From Prosapia bicincta (Eukaryota; Arthropoda; Insecta; Hemiptera; Cercopidae): a stretch of 64,000 bases of DNA. Positions 48,478 through 59,827 of the stretch are shown here, in pieces (position 1 is the stretch's first letter; each line of letters starts with the position of its first letter). The notes beneath the pieces are model-generated. The model did no database searches. It was given only the letters and a program-made list of their open reading frames with translations, and had not been told where the DNA came from. The stretch covers positions 31,687,947 through 31,751,946 of the forward strand of contig JBAIZL010000007.1 in the NCBI GenBank assembly GCA_036971475.1, read 5' to 3'. Made by a program: the position numbers and the translations under genes.

Positions 48478-48840
48478 CTTTAGCATGTCACGTAACCGTG
48501 CACTTGGCCTTGAGAGATCGCACAATATTTATACTGTGTGTAATACCACTTCTTAAAACATGTTACATATTCAGAAACCTCTATACATGAACAGCTTCCG
48601 GAATGTCTACACATATGTGAAGATTGTTTGTTATTTCATACCGAAGCTAATCTAATCATTTATCGAATTTAATTGTTATTTCATATTATCGAATTTATTT
48701 AATATCGATCGTTCATACAAGTCATTATTTTAGTAGTCCTTATCATCTTTGTAGGAAAGTACTTATACTGACCCTCTACCTCCTGTCTCGCCGACTGCGA
48801 TCCCCCAAGGCCAAGTCCACGGTTGCGTGGTCCACACTAA
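48478..48840. mobile_element. Small inverted-repeat element, copy 1
   Basis: The left end CATGTCACGTAACCGTGCAC...TTGGCC is an imperfect inverted copy of the right end GGCCAAGTCCACGGTTGCGTGGTCCACAC. The interior matches 54450-54775 in order (CATGTTACATATT, GTTTGTTATTT, AATATCGA, AGGAA.GTA.TTATAC, CCCGCCTCGCC-like). Two copies with matching ends suggest a MITE-like family. No target duplication could be fixed, and some similarity continues past the right end, so a duplicated segment is also possible. Confidence 0.6.
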
Positions 48841-49599
48841 TCCTGAACGAAGGGCCTCACTACTTTTTACTTCATTATTATGTAGTTTTATGAAAATACA
48901 GTAATTAGGTAACCCAATAAGATAAATTTGGACATAAAAACGAAAAATTGAAGTTATGTAAACAATAGACATTGTACCTCGTCCTTTCAACAGTTTGTGT
49001 AAAACATATTGTGTAAAACAGAGTCTTTTTTATAAAGAAAGAACTACATTGTGGCAGTTAGTGGGACTGCCCGACAAAAGTGAATACTTCATTCGAAGAA
49101 TGCACTTAATAGACGTTTTAATACAATCTAGTAACTATAGCTAATAATAAAAGAATCCTAATAAAATACCTTTATGAGGTGTTAAACATTTATAATATAC
49201 AATGTTATGTAACGAAATAATTTCAAACCAGTTTTTAAAACCTAGTAGGCTCGTCTATTAGTGTTTTAATTTTTAAAAATAGAATATAAATAAAAAACTC
49301 ATTACCATTATTTTGAAATATTTCTAGTAAAATTTATTGCAGTGTATATTACCTGATAATATATTGAGTAATATTATTTCAACTCAATAATGTACAATAA
49401 AAAAGTAATATAGACAACAAAGTTTTAACGCCAATTCTTACTTAGATGAATAAAGCAAAAGTTTATTTTAGTTACTTTATGAAAACATATTATCACTAAT
49501 TTTAAGCCAAATGGGACGAACAACGATTGCATCTCTTGCCCCTTGAGACGTTTTTCTTCCATATAAAACTCAAATTTATTAAGTATACTTAATTAATTA
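48841..49599. other. AT-rich sequence, nothing recognised
   Basis: No frame, repeat or element seen. Confidence 0.45.
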
Positions 49600-49775
49600 A
49601 TTAATATTTCAAGAACTGTATTTACATCAAGTAGCATCCACTAGAATTTAAAAAAATGTATTTGAACTTGAGCGGATGAATAAAAGTTATTTTATTAACG
49701 ATTGAGAATTTGAACAATATATAGGTCTATACAGGGAGAGTGTGGACTAATAGAAAGAATTGAATAAAGTAACAT
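49600..49775 (+). repeat. Composite dispersed repeat, tail-only copy 5
   Basis: Only the 3' part is present: TTTGAACTTGAGCGGATGAATAAAAG, TTATTTTATTAACGATTGA, GAACAATATATAGG, GGGAGAGTGTGGACTAATAGAAAG. The boxes and body are missing. Confidence 0.65.
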
Positions 49776-49860
49776 AACCTACGTGTTGTAACAGCTGTTC
49801 TACCACATAACAGAAAAATAAAATCAGCTGTTCTACGAAACCATATGTAATCACTTAATT
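49776..49860. repeat. Short CAGCTGTT-containing repeat, shared with 62484-62550
   Basis: AACAGCTGTTCTAC ... CATAAC ... AAAATCAGCTGTT ... GAAA(C/T)CATATG occurs here and at 62484-62550 in the same orientation. Its nature is unknown; it may be the end of a larger dispersed element. Confidence 0.5.
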
Positions 49861-50287
49861 TGAGCTAAAATATGAAGCGCGTGACGTGACGCGTATCGTG
49901 GTGGAATAATGCGTGTCGGATGAGATTAAATTTCTCCCGTGCAAAACATAAAATTATAGCCAGCGATAAAAAGATTCGCTTTAGTTCAGTTAATCCAGGC
50001 AAATTGAGGTTATATTTCATTTTTCAAATTTATAACACTATTTATGATTAACTAGAATTATGCCAGGCCATCGCATAAGCGATTTAAGGAGAGGCAAATA
50101 GGTCTGGACGTTCCCGTATAATGAAGTCATTGCATGTAAATGTTGCATTGAGCTATTGCTATGCTTTCGGATGTATAATTGTTAAAAAGCACATCAATTA
50201 TTCTAAGATAGGTTACAGCCGCAAACACGAAGTGAACAAGGAGTGTATAATTTGTGCACAATACAGTATGAATGCTCACAGCACACG
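49861..50287. other. Sequence before the 47-bp array, unrecognised
   Basis: A short plus frame (50121-50381) runs into the array and ends in repeat-encoded residues; it is not supported as a gene. Confidence 0.45.
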
Positions 50288-50804
50288 TGCTTCAATTGTA
50301 CATTGTGTTTATCGCTTCTGTAACCTTCACTTAGTGCTTCAATTGCACATTGTGTTTATCGCTTCTGTAACCTTCACTTAGTGCTTCAATTGCACATTGT
50401 GTTTATCGCTTCTGTAACCTTCACTTACTGCTTCAATTGCACATTGTGTTTATCGCTTCTGTAACCTTCACTTAGTGCTTCAATTGCACATTGTGTTTAT
50501 CGCTTCTGTAACCTTCACTTAGTGCTTCAATTGCACATTGTGTTTATCGCTTCTGTAACCTTCACTTAGTGCTTCAATTGCACATTGTGTTTATCGCTTC
50601 TGTAACCTTCACTTAGTGCTTCAATTGCACATTGTGTTTATCGCTTCTGTAACCTTCACTTAGTGCTTCAATTGCACATTGTGTTTATCGCTTCTGTAAC
50701 CTTCACTTAGTGCTTCAATTGCACATTGTGTTTATCGCTTCTGTAACCTTCACTTACTGCTTCAATTGCACATTGTGTTTATCGCTTCTGTAACCTTCAC
50801 CTAC
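50288..50804 (+). repeat. 47-bp minisatellite, 11 copies
   Basis: Eleven nearly identical 47-bp units beginning TGCTTCAATTGCACATTGTG and ending CCTTCACTTAG. Only single-base differences were seen (GTACATT in the first unit, TTACTG in two others). Confidence 0.97.
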
Positions 50805-50937
50805 TAATTGATTAGGTTGAATTGACGCTGTTTCCACTGCGATGCGTCTTTCCTCTGTGCCCAAAAGGGTATGTTTGCTAACCCAATTTGTAAGTTCTAT
50901 ATGGCATAATCAATCCATTGATGTTTTTATTTTGTCA

Positions 50938-51283
50938 AGATATTTGTTTTTGTTTGAGTTGTTTGCTTTTGTTTGAGCTGTTTGCTTTTGTTTGAGCTGT
51001 TTGCTTTTGTATAAGCTGATTGTTTTTGTTTGAGCTGTTTGCTTTTGTTTAAACTGATTTTTTTGAGGTTTTTGCTTTTGTTTGAGCTGTTTGCTTTTGT
51101 TTGAGCTGTTTGCTTTTGTATAAGCTGATTGTTTTTGTTTGAGCTGTTTGATTTTGTTTAAACTGATTTTTTTGAGGTTTTTGCTTTTGTTTGAGCTGTT
51201 TGCTTTTATTTGAGCTGTTTGCTTTTGTTTGAGGTGTTTGCTTTTGTTTAAGCTGTTTGGTTTTGTTTGAGCTGTTTGAGAGA
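50938..51283. repeat. 19-bp minisatellite (TTTGAGCTGTTTGCTTTTG)n
   Basis: About 18 imperfect units, with an inner 114-bp block (containing GTATAAGCTGATTG and TTTTTTGAGG) repeated. Because 19 is not a multiple of three, the open minus frame (51049-51297) cycles through three translations; it is an artefact. Confidence 0.93.
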
Positions 51284-52519
51284 ATTTGTAACGTCATATT
51301 TAATTTAACACCTTAAAGGTTCAAATGAAATATGTAGGTTTATTATTTGTTAAACAAATTCTCCCAAATTAATTGTTTTAACTAAATAACCACTTTAAAC
51401 ACTGCTTCTCGGATCCAACCTCATACACCTTCATACAAGTTACAAAAGTCTTGTACTTGTAGGCTATTACATTGCCCAGAATGCGGGACAATTATTTCAA
51501 TCTTCTTCTTCACCAAATAGCCAGTAAACACATTTGTTTAGCTCCAGTAGAGCTTGTCTACTTCAGAAAAGTCTATTTATCTTCGTACAAAATTTCCCTC
51601 AAAATAATTCCATTACTGGAATGAAGATTTTATTCTGCGCGATCGTTTTTTTGCAGCCCAATGGGTTAAAGTGTAGAAACTGCCTAACTGTTCTAATTAG
51701 AAGTAACATGTGAACACTTTCTCATATTTCTAGACCAAGATGTTTCCTGCTATAAAGTTCGCTTTTTTCTATACAGATACTTCTCAGTTTTGCTGTCTAC
51801 TCTGTTCCCTTGAAAATAAGGTTTGCATATTTAAAGTAGATTTATTTTTAATCATGAAAGGTTTTCTATCCATTACACACTTTTAGGAAGAAAGATAAAT
51901 AGAGTCCGATTAAGGTATCGTGGTACTTTGGGAAAAGCGAAAAACTATGACATGCGTCCTAGGGTAGTTTACCTCAGTCAGCATAGAAGAAATATTTCAA
52001 TCAGAAATCAGCTTCATCGCTGAAATAATTCAATATAATAGAAGAAAAGAACTAGCTCACATACCCCATCAGTCAGTTTAATATATTAATGCCGTGCACA
52101 AGTATCGAGTTTCGTGTAAGTGGACTTATAAATATACATCACAATGTCGAGAGATTTATCCATCAATTTGTCAAGTGAAGACAGTTTTCTTGACGAGCTC
52201 GTTTTTATATAACAAGACGCATACTGAGGAAGATTTAAATATGTTAAAATACTGCATTCCGACAAATCCTGCAACATTACATTCTAATGTATACATGTTA
52301 CATTATTTCTTCTAATATGGGTATACTTTTCTAACAGTAAACATTCCAGGCTAAATCTTCTGTCAAACTATCCTAAAAATACAAATTACTTGTTATTTTT
52401 CGTGTCCTCAATACCAGATAAATTCTTAGTTACTTTGCGAGGAACAACGAGGAACAAAACCTTAAAACGAAAAACTCCGTTCTTATATTTATTTACAGCC
52501 CACAACTACAAAACGTTTA
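51284..52519. other. Unrecognised sequence
   Basis: Two overlapping opposite-strand frames of 63 and 73 codons near 52090-52315 have no recognisable motif. Confidence 0.4.
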
Positions 52520-53240
52520 TAAATTCTTTCAATTAGCCACACTCTCCTTAAATATATCGTGCACAATTTTTCAATAGTTGAAAGATTACAGTTTTAGTCA
52601 TCCAATTTAAGTTCAAATACATTTCTATTACCATATAGTGGATGAAGATTGATGTTAATACAGTTTTTTCAAATATTTATTCAAAATACTTAAATTATAA
52701 AAATTTGGGGGTCTATATGGGCGTCGGGTTCGAACTGGGTATCTTCATGTTCGAAGTCTAGCGCTTGGCACTAAGCCAGTTTTCCCGTAACTAGGAATGT
52801 ACGTCTCCAAGATGTATATGAATTTTTTTGCTCTCATTTATTTGTCGTCGAAACCTCCATTGTATAACCTTGAATTGTTGCCATGGATACCACACAATAT
52901 CATAAATAACCCTCTAAGATTAAAATGAATGAAAAGACTAAAATAAACAAACAAACTGGATTAACGGTATCGAACCTTGCTTCATAAACGGACAATGCAA
53001 AGGAAGTGAAAAGAAACTACAACACAATCCAGGCAATGAAACCAATTCCATAAATAGTAACAAACAAAAATAATAGTTCAACACCATACATAGAAAGGAA
53101 AATGGAAAATTGCAAGGAAATTCTTCTTCTATTTTACCACTTAATATTGTTATTTTGACATAATGTATGTACATATTTATATTACTTGTAATTACAAAAT
53201 ATAAAGAAACTAAAACAAATTTTTTTTTGGTAATTCAAAA
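52520..53240 (-). repeat. Composite dispersed repeat, copy 6, best tRNA-like core
   Basis: Minus strand. A box TGGCTTAGTGCC at 52778-52767, followed by AAGCGCTAGACTTCGAACATGAAG, and B box AGTTCGAACCC at about 52736-52726. This is the clearest tRNA-like promoter in the family. The body continues to about 53240 (GATACCGTTAATCCAGTTTG; TTGTTACTATTTATGG; GTGGTAAAATAGAAGAAGAATTTCC). The tail is AGCCACACTCTCC at 52540 on the plus strand. Confidence 0.78.
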
Positions 53241-54449
53241 AGGAAATAACTTTGATTTTTTTTTATATTACTTGTTTTTCTCCCGTTCAGATCTATTAAA
53301 CTTCTTTGGAAATTAAATTTATTTATATTTCAAAATAATTTTAATGCTGGCTTGGAAGACTTTTAAAAAAACAAATCACACAGTGGAACATAATTTGTGA
53401 CACATGTCGCAGAGTCTTTGGAGGCTACGTAATATTTAAAATATTTTACCACTTTCAAACTTTCCAGCAACTTTTGTGAGACACGCCACCCTCCGAGTTG
53501 ATGTATTAGGCAATGTGTTAAGAAGCTTTTTCAACAATTAAAAACAACAAAAACATTATTCACCCAGTATACTGCTTCTAAGGTCTCATATTTTAATTTT
53601 AAGAAACACTGTAAGGGTGAATGGTCAATATAAACTTCCCCTTTTTCCTAAATTGACCCCTTTTCTAAATATACGATATTTGTATCACTATAATAAAGTC
53701 TATAAAATAACTTCGTAAGTTTGAAAAAAAATGAAAAAAAATATTATGTGCTTAATAGGGTTAGGCAGATATAGGTGGAAGTTGACATGATAGATGGTGA
53801 TGGTTTGAAACTTATTTAGATGACGAAAAAATATTATTTCCAGTATTCCTTAGATGGGAAATACTTGGGCCATATACTTATAGGTTTTCTACTATTAAAA
53901 AAATCTTTTTTTTCTATTACTAAATTTGAATTTTTATTCACATTCACTTTATAAAATTATTTCAAATTTTACTCTTACAGTTTCTAATGTTGTAACTTAC
54001 AGCTCTAACAATATAATAGATTAGAAACAAACGTTTTAATAATTTATTTCCTAAAACTAAACATTTTTTAAAATTTCATATATTTTTGTCCTTTAAAAAG
54101 TAAAGCACTTAGTGAGTATGCCTAAAAATATCTTATAATAATTTAAGTGCTTCAAACAAAAAGATTTTTATGTCATAGTTTTTTTGTTTCAAATAACTTT
54201 GTAAATTATTCACATGTTTCACTTTAAATAACTATTACATAACAAAATTAATCAACCTTATGAACTTTATAATATAATCATCAAAACGAGAAGTTAAATG
54301 TATTTATCCAATAATCATTTGGAAACGTGGATAAAATAACAGTTGATAAATCTACATCTGTTGAAGATGAAATCAATAATACCAAGAAGACATGAATACA
54401 ATTAGTGCCTCAATCTAATGCAAATTGCATAATCTCGGAATTTACTTAT
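53241..54449. other. AT-rich sequence, nothing recognised
   Basis: No frame above 60 codons, no element. Confidence 0.45.
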
Positions 54450-54775
54450 AAAGTTTTGAACCACGTTTTGCACTTGACCTGGCGAGTACTATCACTTCTG
54501 AAAACATGTTACATATTGAGATTGTTCGGTATATCAACAGCTTCTGCATCCGATGTGTTTTTTCACATACAGTAGTTCAACGTTGTTTGTTATTTAATAC
54601 CGTAGGTAATTTATAATAGAATTTATCTAATATCGACCGTCTCACGCAAGTCGGTCTTTTGACATTCCTTCTCATGTTTATAGGAATGTATTTATACCGA
54701 CACTCTACTTCCCGCCTCGCCTACGGTGATATTTTAAGGACAAATGCACGGTTACGTGGTCCACACTATACTTCC
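54450..54775. mobile_element. Small inverted-repeat element, copy 2
   Basis: Left end GAACCACGTTTTGCACTTGACC is inverted relative to right end GGACAAATGCACGGTTACGTGGTCC. The interior follows 48478-48840 at perhaps 70 percent identity by eye. Older or more diverged than copy 1. Confidence 0.58.
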
Positions 54776-56224
54776 ATTAGTTTTATAGAAATTAATTAGT
54801 AAAAAAATAAAAAGTTATTAAAATAAGAAGTATTTGTCTTACATTTACGCCTAACATTTACACAATATGTATTTGTAAATATCTGTAGGCCTATATAGCT
54901 TAACATAGGTTTTGTCTAATTGAAACAGAAACTAACTACAAATAATAGATTATATATTAGGTTTTGTATATATATATATATATATATATACATTGTATTG
55001 TTTTATATATACTAAGTTTTGTTTAACACTAATCAAGTTACAGAAAGTTTGTGTTGTTTAAATTAACTATAAATACGATGGATGTAGTACTCCAGCGAGG
55101 AACAAAATGTATTTCGAGCGAGTAATGTACTGTACGTCACATATTTTGTTGCAAACATTCATTAATTTTTCAAGTCGTGGGATTGCAAATAAACTAGCTC
55201 CACTAAACTACTTCACGAGTAGTACTCCAGGGTGTACAGCCGCTTTACTTCGCGTAGAGGATGTATTGGCTTAGGGTCATTTTATATGCAATTTATAATA
55301 AATTGAATACAAGGTATACGATTGTATGTTCTAGCTAGTATTTATCTAAGGATAAAAATAAGCTGGAATAATGATTTCATTAAAATAAAAACTACAGTCA
55401 GTAATAGTATTTATGCTTAGAAGAAAAACAATTTTTTATTTCTCCAATGAAATCGTAATTACAATATTACTAAATATGAATTTTTTAACAAAATATTAAC
55501 AGTTTTTTTTCATTTTTGAAATGGTCTTTAGTTTGAATTCTCAAAAATAGCAGATATTTCATTTTAACGAAATTAGTGAGTTAAAATAATTTTTTTTTAT
55601 CATTCAGAAATATCTGTATAGTCGCGTTTTAAACTAAACAGTTTAGTTGCAAAATATAAACTTACTATACAACAATTAGAATTTCGTGTTTTATTTAAAT
55701 TTTAAATTCTATTTAGGCTTTTCCAAGGAAGGAAGAGTAATTGATGGTGATTTATAATCCAGCATTATGATGTCTCTGCTATGGTACTGTCAGTGTTTTC
55801 TTGCAGGGAGCTTGAGATAAAAGTGTATTTATACTGAAATATAAGATGTATTTTAAAATTATAATAATTTGAGTTAAAATAAGTAATTAGGAAATAATAT
55901 TTTCTGAATAGTTTTATTGATGACATAATACATTTTCTATATTACAACCTTCGTTGAAAATATTAAAAACATAAAACTATTTATTATTATAGCTTTACAA
56001 ATTGAAATTTTACTTCTTTAGTATCTATTTAACAAAGTTTAAAATTGCTAAATCAGTTTAAAACAAAAAATTATTTTACTTTAAAAACGTTAATATAAAT
56101 TTTAAAATATCACAGTTCTAACTTACCAATTATATGCAATTCCCAAAATCATATAGTAAAGTTACTATAGTAAATTACTACTGAGGTGAGTATGATATTG
56201 AGTGTTAACCATGGTAGCAGTCTA
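54776..56224. other. AT-rich sequence, nothing recognised
   Basis: A short (TA)n run at 54967-54991 is the only repeat seen. Confidence 0.45.
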
Positions 56225-56488
56225 AGTAAAATTTGTATACACCTTTGGGAAAGAATTTTCCTGGTATTGGAAAGTTGGCGCAGTGCCAAAGCGCGCTAGA
56301 CTGCGACCACGAAGATTTTTTTATGTTCGAATCCGGATAGGCCAACAAATTTTTATAATTTAACTTCTGAATAAATATTTGAAAAAAATTATTAGGATCA
56401 ATTGTCATCCATAATAGGTTTAAAAAATGTATTTGAACTTGATTTAATAAGTTAAAACGTATTTTATCAACGATTAATAATTTGTACA

Positions 56489-56561
<73 letters not shown>

Positions 56562-56600
56562 GAAAGTGTGAGCTAATAGACGTAATTTATTAAGTACAGG
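56225..56600 (+). repeat. Composite dispersed repeat, short copy 7, with expanded (TA)n
   Basis: Starts near the tRNA-like part: A box TTGGCGCAGTGCC at about 56275, AAAGCGCGCTAGACTGCGACC, B box ATGTTCGAATCCGG at 56323-56336. The tail follows as in other copies, with the TGTACAAGATATATA stretch expanded to about 34 TA units (56491-56558) before CAGGAAAGTGTGAGCTAATAG. The head and body are absent, which shows that the tRNA-like part plus tail can occur alone as a SINE would. Confidence 0.78.
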
Positions 56601-57758
56601 GCTGGACAATCGCTTTCTAATTTCTGATTCTGATCAAAATGTTTTAATTTTTTAATTTTTGTTTTTGTTACGGCACTTTTTTTAATTGATTGGCACTGTC
56701 TCAACCTTGTTGAAATTCGAGATTCCGCCAAAGTGCCTCCCAGAGTTCCCATTATATCCTTATGGAACTAAGCACGGACCCAGTCAAACTTTGTTTTTCC
56801 CAGAAGTTTTAAATTTTTTGGGGTTCTCGGCCACGAAAAAACAATTAACAACAGTCTCAACCTTTGAAAAATTCGGGATTCCTCGCCACTAGCTCTTAGA
56901 GTTCCCTAGTTATTCTTAAGGAACTCTATTTTTACCGCCATCAAATCCCACACGCACCAAAAAAGTTCTGAACAATCGTTCTAATGCTCACCTAATGCCA
57001 GCAGATAACCCGAACGATTTGGATATTAATATGTACAATATCATCTTAACATCCGTTTATATTGTGCATATAATAGATAAAGTTTTGTATTTTACTTAAT
57101 TATCTTACCGCAAACGCTCTCTTATCCTAGCGAAGGTAGGTCCCCGGGTACTAATTTAATAAAACACACAATACTCATGAATAGGTTATATCGCAAATTG
57201 TATTACATTATTTTTAACATAACCTATAAGCTTTAAGTGAAGAAGAATACGATAATTGTCTACCAAGAAGAAGTAAAAAAGTTAAAACCCTCCATGTTTG
57301 GTTTTTCGAAAACGGGACAGTCCGTTTTCCTTACTTACCTTTCCTGGCTATTTACAAACAATATCGACAAATTCCTATAAATAAAAGGCGATCTTACTTG
57401 TTAATTTGACACAACTCACCTAAATTTCTACGTCACTGATTCTGGACGAATATATAATGTTCATAAAATATGCAATCGATAGTGACATTATTTCGATTGT
57501 CCGAATATCGTTAAACGATAAGTTTATCTTTACGCTTTATGTATACATCGACCACCAGCATTATAATTTGTTGTTTTTGGCTATTTGTGTTTCACTATTA
57601 TGTTATTAAATATTCATTGACCTTAAACCCTTTTCAGCACGAACGATTTAGATTAACTATTCAATTGTTTGTTCCAAGCAGTAGGAAAGCATTTGTTTTT
57701 ACACATTAAGCTACAAATTAACCGTAGCTGATCCTTATTTGTTATTAACCCATAGCGT

Positions 57759-57762
<4 letters not shown>
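56601..57762. other. Unrecognised sequence with an internal direct repeat
   Basis: 56693-56765 and 56852-56927 are diverged direct repeats (CTCAACCTT, AAATTCGAGATTCC or GGGATTCC, CAGAGTTCCC or TAGAGTTCCC, TTATGGAACT or TTAAGGAACT). Origin unknown. The remainder is featureless. Confidence 0.5.
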
Positions 57763-57799
<37 letters not shown>

Positions 57800-58228
57800 C
57801 ACTATAATGTACTTAAACAAGAATTTTGCTTGGTATATATGCAAGTTAACTTTTGTAGAATAATTTTAATACTTGTAGTAGATTGCCAGGTGTGCTGCTG
57901 ACCCGTGGAATGCCGGTACTGTTCTATTTTTGGGTTCACTGCCCTGTGGGAACCTTTTCAGTTTTTCTTTGGGTTACTTTTGTCTATAGGCAAAGAAACT
58001 AAAACAGTTCAGTGAATCCGAAAATATAACAGTACCGGGATTCCACGGGACAGCGGGAACTCCACACACCTGGCAATCTACTACAAGTACTCAGTTACAG
58101 TTGATGCTCGACAATGAACACACCGTAATTAGTCTTCGAAAGTTAACTCGCATATATACCAAGTAAGATTCCTGTTCAAGTACATTATATTATAAGTAAG
58201 AAGTGAAGAAAACAGTGTTGCAAAGCTA
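57763..58228. mobile_element. A-type PLE terminal fold-back, interior and ribozyme lost
   Basis: After (TA)n (57763-57797) comes AAGAATTTTGCTTGGTATAT...GCAAGTTAAC, later GTAGTAGATTGCCAGGTGTG and TACTGTTCTATTTTTGGGTTCACTG; the same landmarks return inverted at 58005-58180. The outer 30 bp and inner 35 bp match the ends of the PLE just downstream (58242-61000), but the stretch carrying the hammerhead core there is replaced. It ends GAAAACAGTGTTGCAAAGC before the (TA)n that leads straight into that PLE. Confidence 0.72.
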
Positions 58229-58260
58229 TATATATATATATAAGAATCTTACTTGGTATT

Positions 58261-58309
58261 TATGCGAGCTAACTTTCAACGGCTGGCTGTGCCGTCGTCC
58301 TCAGGCATA
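58261..58309 (-). ncRNA. Hammerhead ribozyme-like motif, A type, sense strand of the PLE
   Basis: Minus strand: stem I UAUGC with GCAUA (five perfect pairs); CUGAGGA; bulged C; stem II GACGGC with GCCGUU (six pairs, one G-U), loop ACAGCCA; GAA; AGUUAGCU, giving a two-pair stem III with UUAG loop; predicted cleavage after C58266. This is the strongest candidate in the window: complete core and the favoured cleavage residue. It lies downstream of the endonuclease on the coding strand, so it could process the 3' end of element RNA. Known PLE hammerheads have the same short stem III. Confidence 0.75.
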
Positions 58310-58758
58310 CTGAACAGGGTTGTAGACTGCGAGCTGAGTGGATTTCCCGTTGACCTTGGTGTACTGTTATGTTCTATTTTTAGATTCACTGCAATGTGCG
58401 AGTTTTTAACGTTTGTTTTGGGGTTAATATTGTCTATTAGATAGAATAATTTATCGTTTTTTGATTTTATTTGTATTTGTTCGTTAATGATATTATTTTT
58501 ATAAATTTCTAGTTGTTCCCAGATTGTCATTTTGAGGCCTTTTTGAACCTTTTTTACTAGGTGTACGTTTTTTAATGTGGGGAATGTGTGTTTGTTTTTG
58601 ATGGCATGTGTGGCTAAGTTTGTTTTATAAATTTCTGGTTTGATGTATGCATTGAGGTGTTCTTGATATCTGTCTTTTAATTTCTTTTTTGTTTGGCCTA
58701 TGTATATTTTATTACAGTCTGGGCATTCGATTTTGTATATTCCGTTATTAAGTGTGGG
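58276..58758 (-). pseudogene. PLE GIY-YIG endonuclease domain
   Basis: The minus frame from 58758 reads GIYKIECPDCNKIYIGQT followed by a lysine-rich stretch, DRYQEHL, NLATHAIKNKHTF and WEQLEIYKN. GIY, the CxxC pair, YIG, the conserved Arg (DRY), His and the ExxIYK glutamate are all present, so the fold and active site look intact. This domain cuts DNA for insertion. The frame is open but separated from the reverse transcriptase by a stop (I*PTL, about 58760) and a frame change near 58950. The 3' end runs into the terminal inverted repeat. Confidence 0.88.
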
Positions 58759-58951
58759 TTATATTTTTTCTGGTTGGTTTATTTTGTTGATTATGTTTCC
58801 TGTGTTTTTGTAGGCTATGTTAATATTATTATTTTTTAGTGTTTTAGTTATTCCTTTTATGTTGTATCCTGTGTATGTGAATGTAGCCCATTTTGTAGAT
58901 TGTGGTTCGATTTTAGGTTGTTTTAATTTATTTAAAATTTTAAATTCTAAT

Positions 58952-59827
58952 TTATCTATAATTTTTTTGTATCCTTTTTTGTGCTATTTGATATATTGAT
59001 TGTTTTTCTTTGGTTTTTTCTTCATTATTTAAAGGCAATTTTAGCATCCTGTATAAAAGTGAGTTGTAAGCGGCCGTTTTATGTTGTGGGGGATAGTTGG
59101 AGTGGTTTGGTATTGTATTAATGGTTTGTGTGGGTTTCCTATAGATAGAATATTCAATGTTATTTGTATTTCTGGTCAATGTTAGGTCTAGATAGTTTAT
59201 TTTATTGTTTATGTCTTCCTCCATGGTGAATTGTATGTTAGGGTGTAAGTTATTGATTTCATTTAGGATGATGTTATTATTTATTGCTTTATTTTGTGAG
59301 ATGTATAATCCATCATCAACATATCGTATCCAATGTCCGTTGGGGTCGTGTGTTTTTATGGTTTGTTTGATTAATTCGTCAAGTTTTTGGAGGTAAATTT
59401 CTGATATTATACTTGAAAGTGGTGATCCCATTGCCAAGCCATCTATTTGTTTACATATCTTATTATTGAATATGAAATAGTTTTGGTTTAGTATGGTCTT
59501 TAGGCATTTTGTGATTTGGTTTGTGTATTTGGGGTAGGTTTTAAGGTCAGTTAATTTGTTTTTTATTATTTGGATGGTTTCTTTAATTGGTATATTAGAG
59601 TACATGTTTGTACATGATATGAATTTGGTGTTTTCGGTTATGTTTATTGTTTTTAGTATTTCCGTTAATTCAATTGAGTTTTTTATGGTGTATTTATTTT
59701 CCAATTTAAGTTCGTGTTTTAGGTTTTTGGCTATTATTTGTGATATTTTATAGGCAGGTGCATTTTTAAAATTTATTAAGGGTCTTATGGGATTGTTGAT
59801 TTTATGTATTTTGATGAGGGCGTTCAT
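58952..59827 (-). pseudogene. PLE reverse transcriptase core
   Basis: 291 codons. KIHKINNPIRPL (residues 6-17) is the PLE entry motif. Residues 68-80 (FISCTNMYSNIP) are motif A, but the catalytic Asp expected before TNMY is missing, apparently through a short in-frame deletion. QIDGLAMGSPLSSIISEIYL (127-146) is motif B, and RYVDDGLYI (168-176) is motif C with both Asp residues. IYRKPTQTINTIPNHSNYPPQHK (228-250) is the conserved post-core segment. It would copy element RNA into DNA, but without the motif A Asp this copy should be inactive. It is joined out of frame to the upstream part at a C7 homopolymer (59827-59834). Confidence 0.9.

Noticed and set aside
50288..50804. CRISPR-like array of regular 47-bp repeats
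   Set aside because: There are no variable spacers between repeats, no cas genes, and the genome is eukaryotic; it is a plain minisatellite.
52761..52778. Functional tRNA gene from A and B boxes
   Set aside because: The acceptor and anticodon stems do not form properly and the sequence recurs as part of a dispersed repeat, so it is a tRNA-like promoter, not a tRNA gene.
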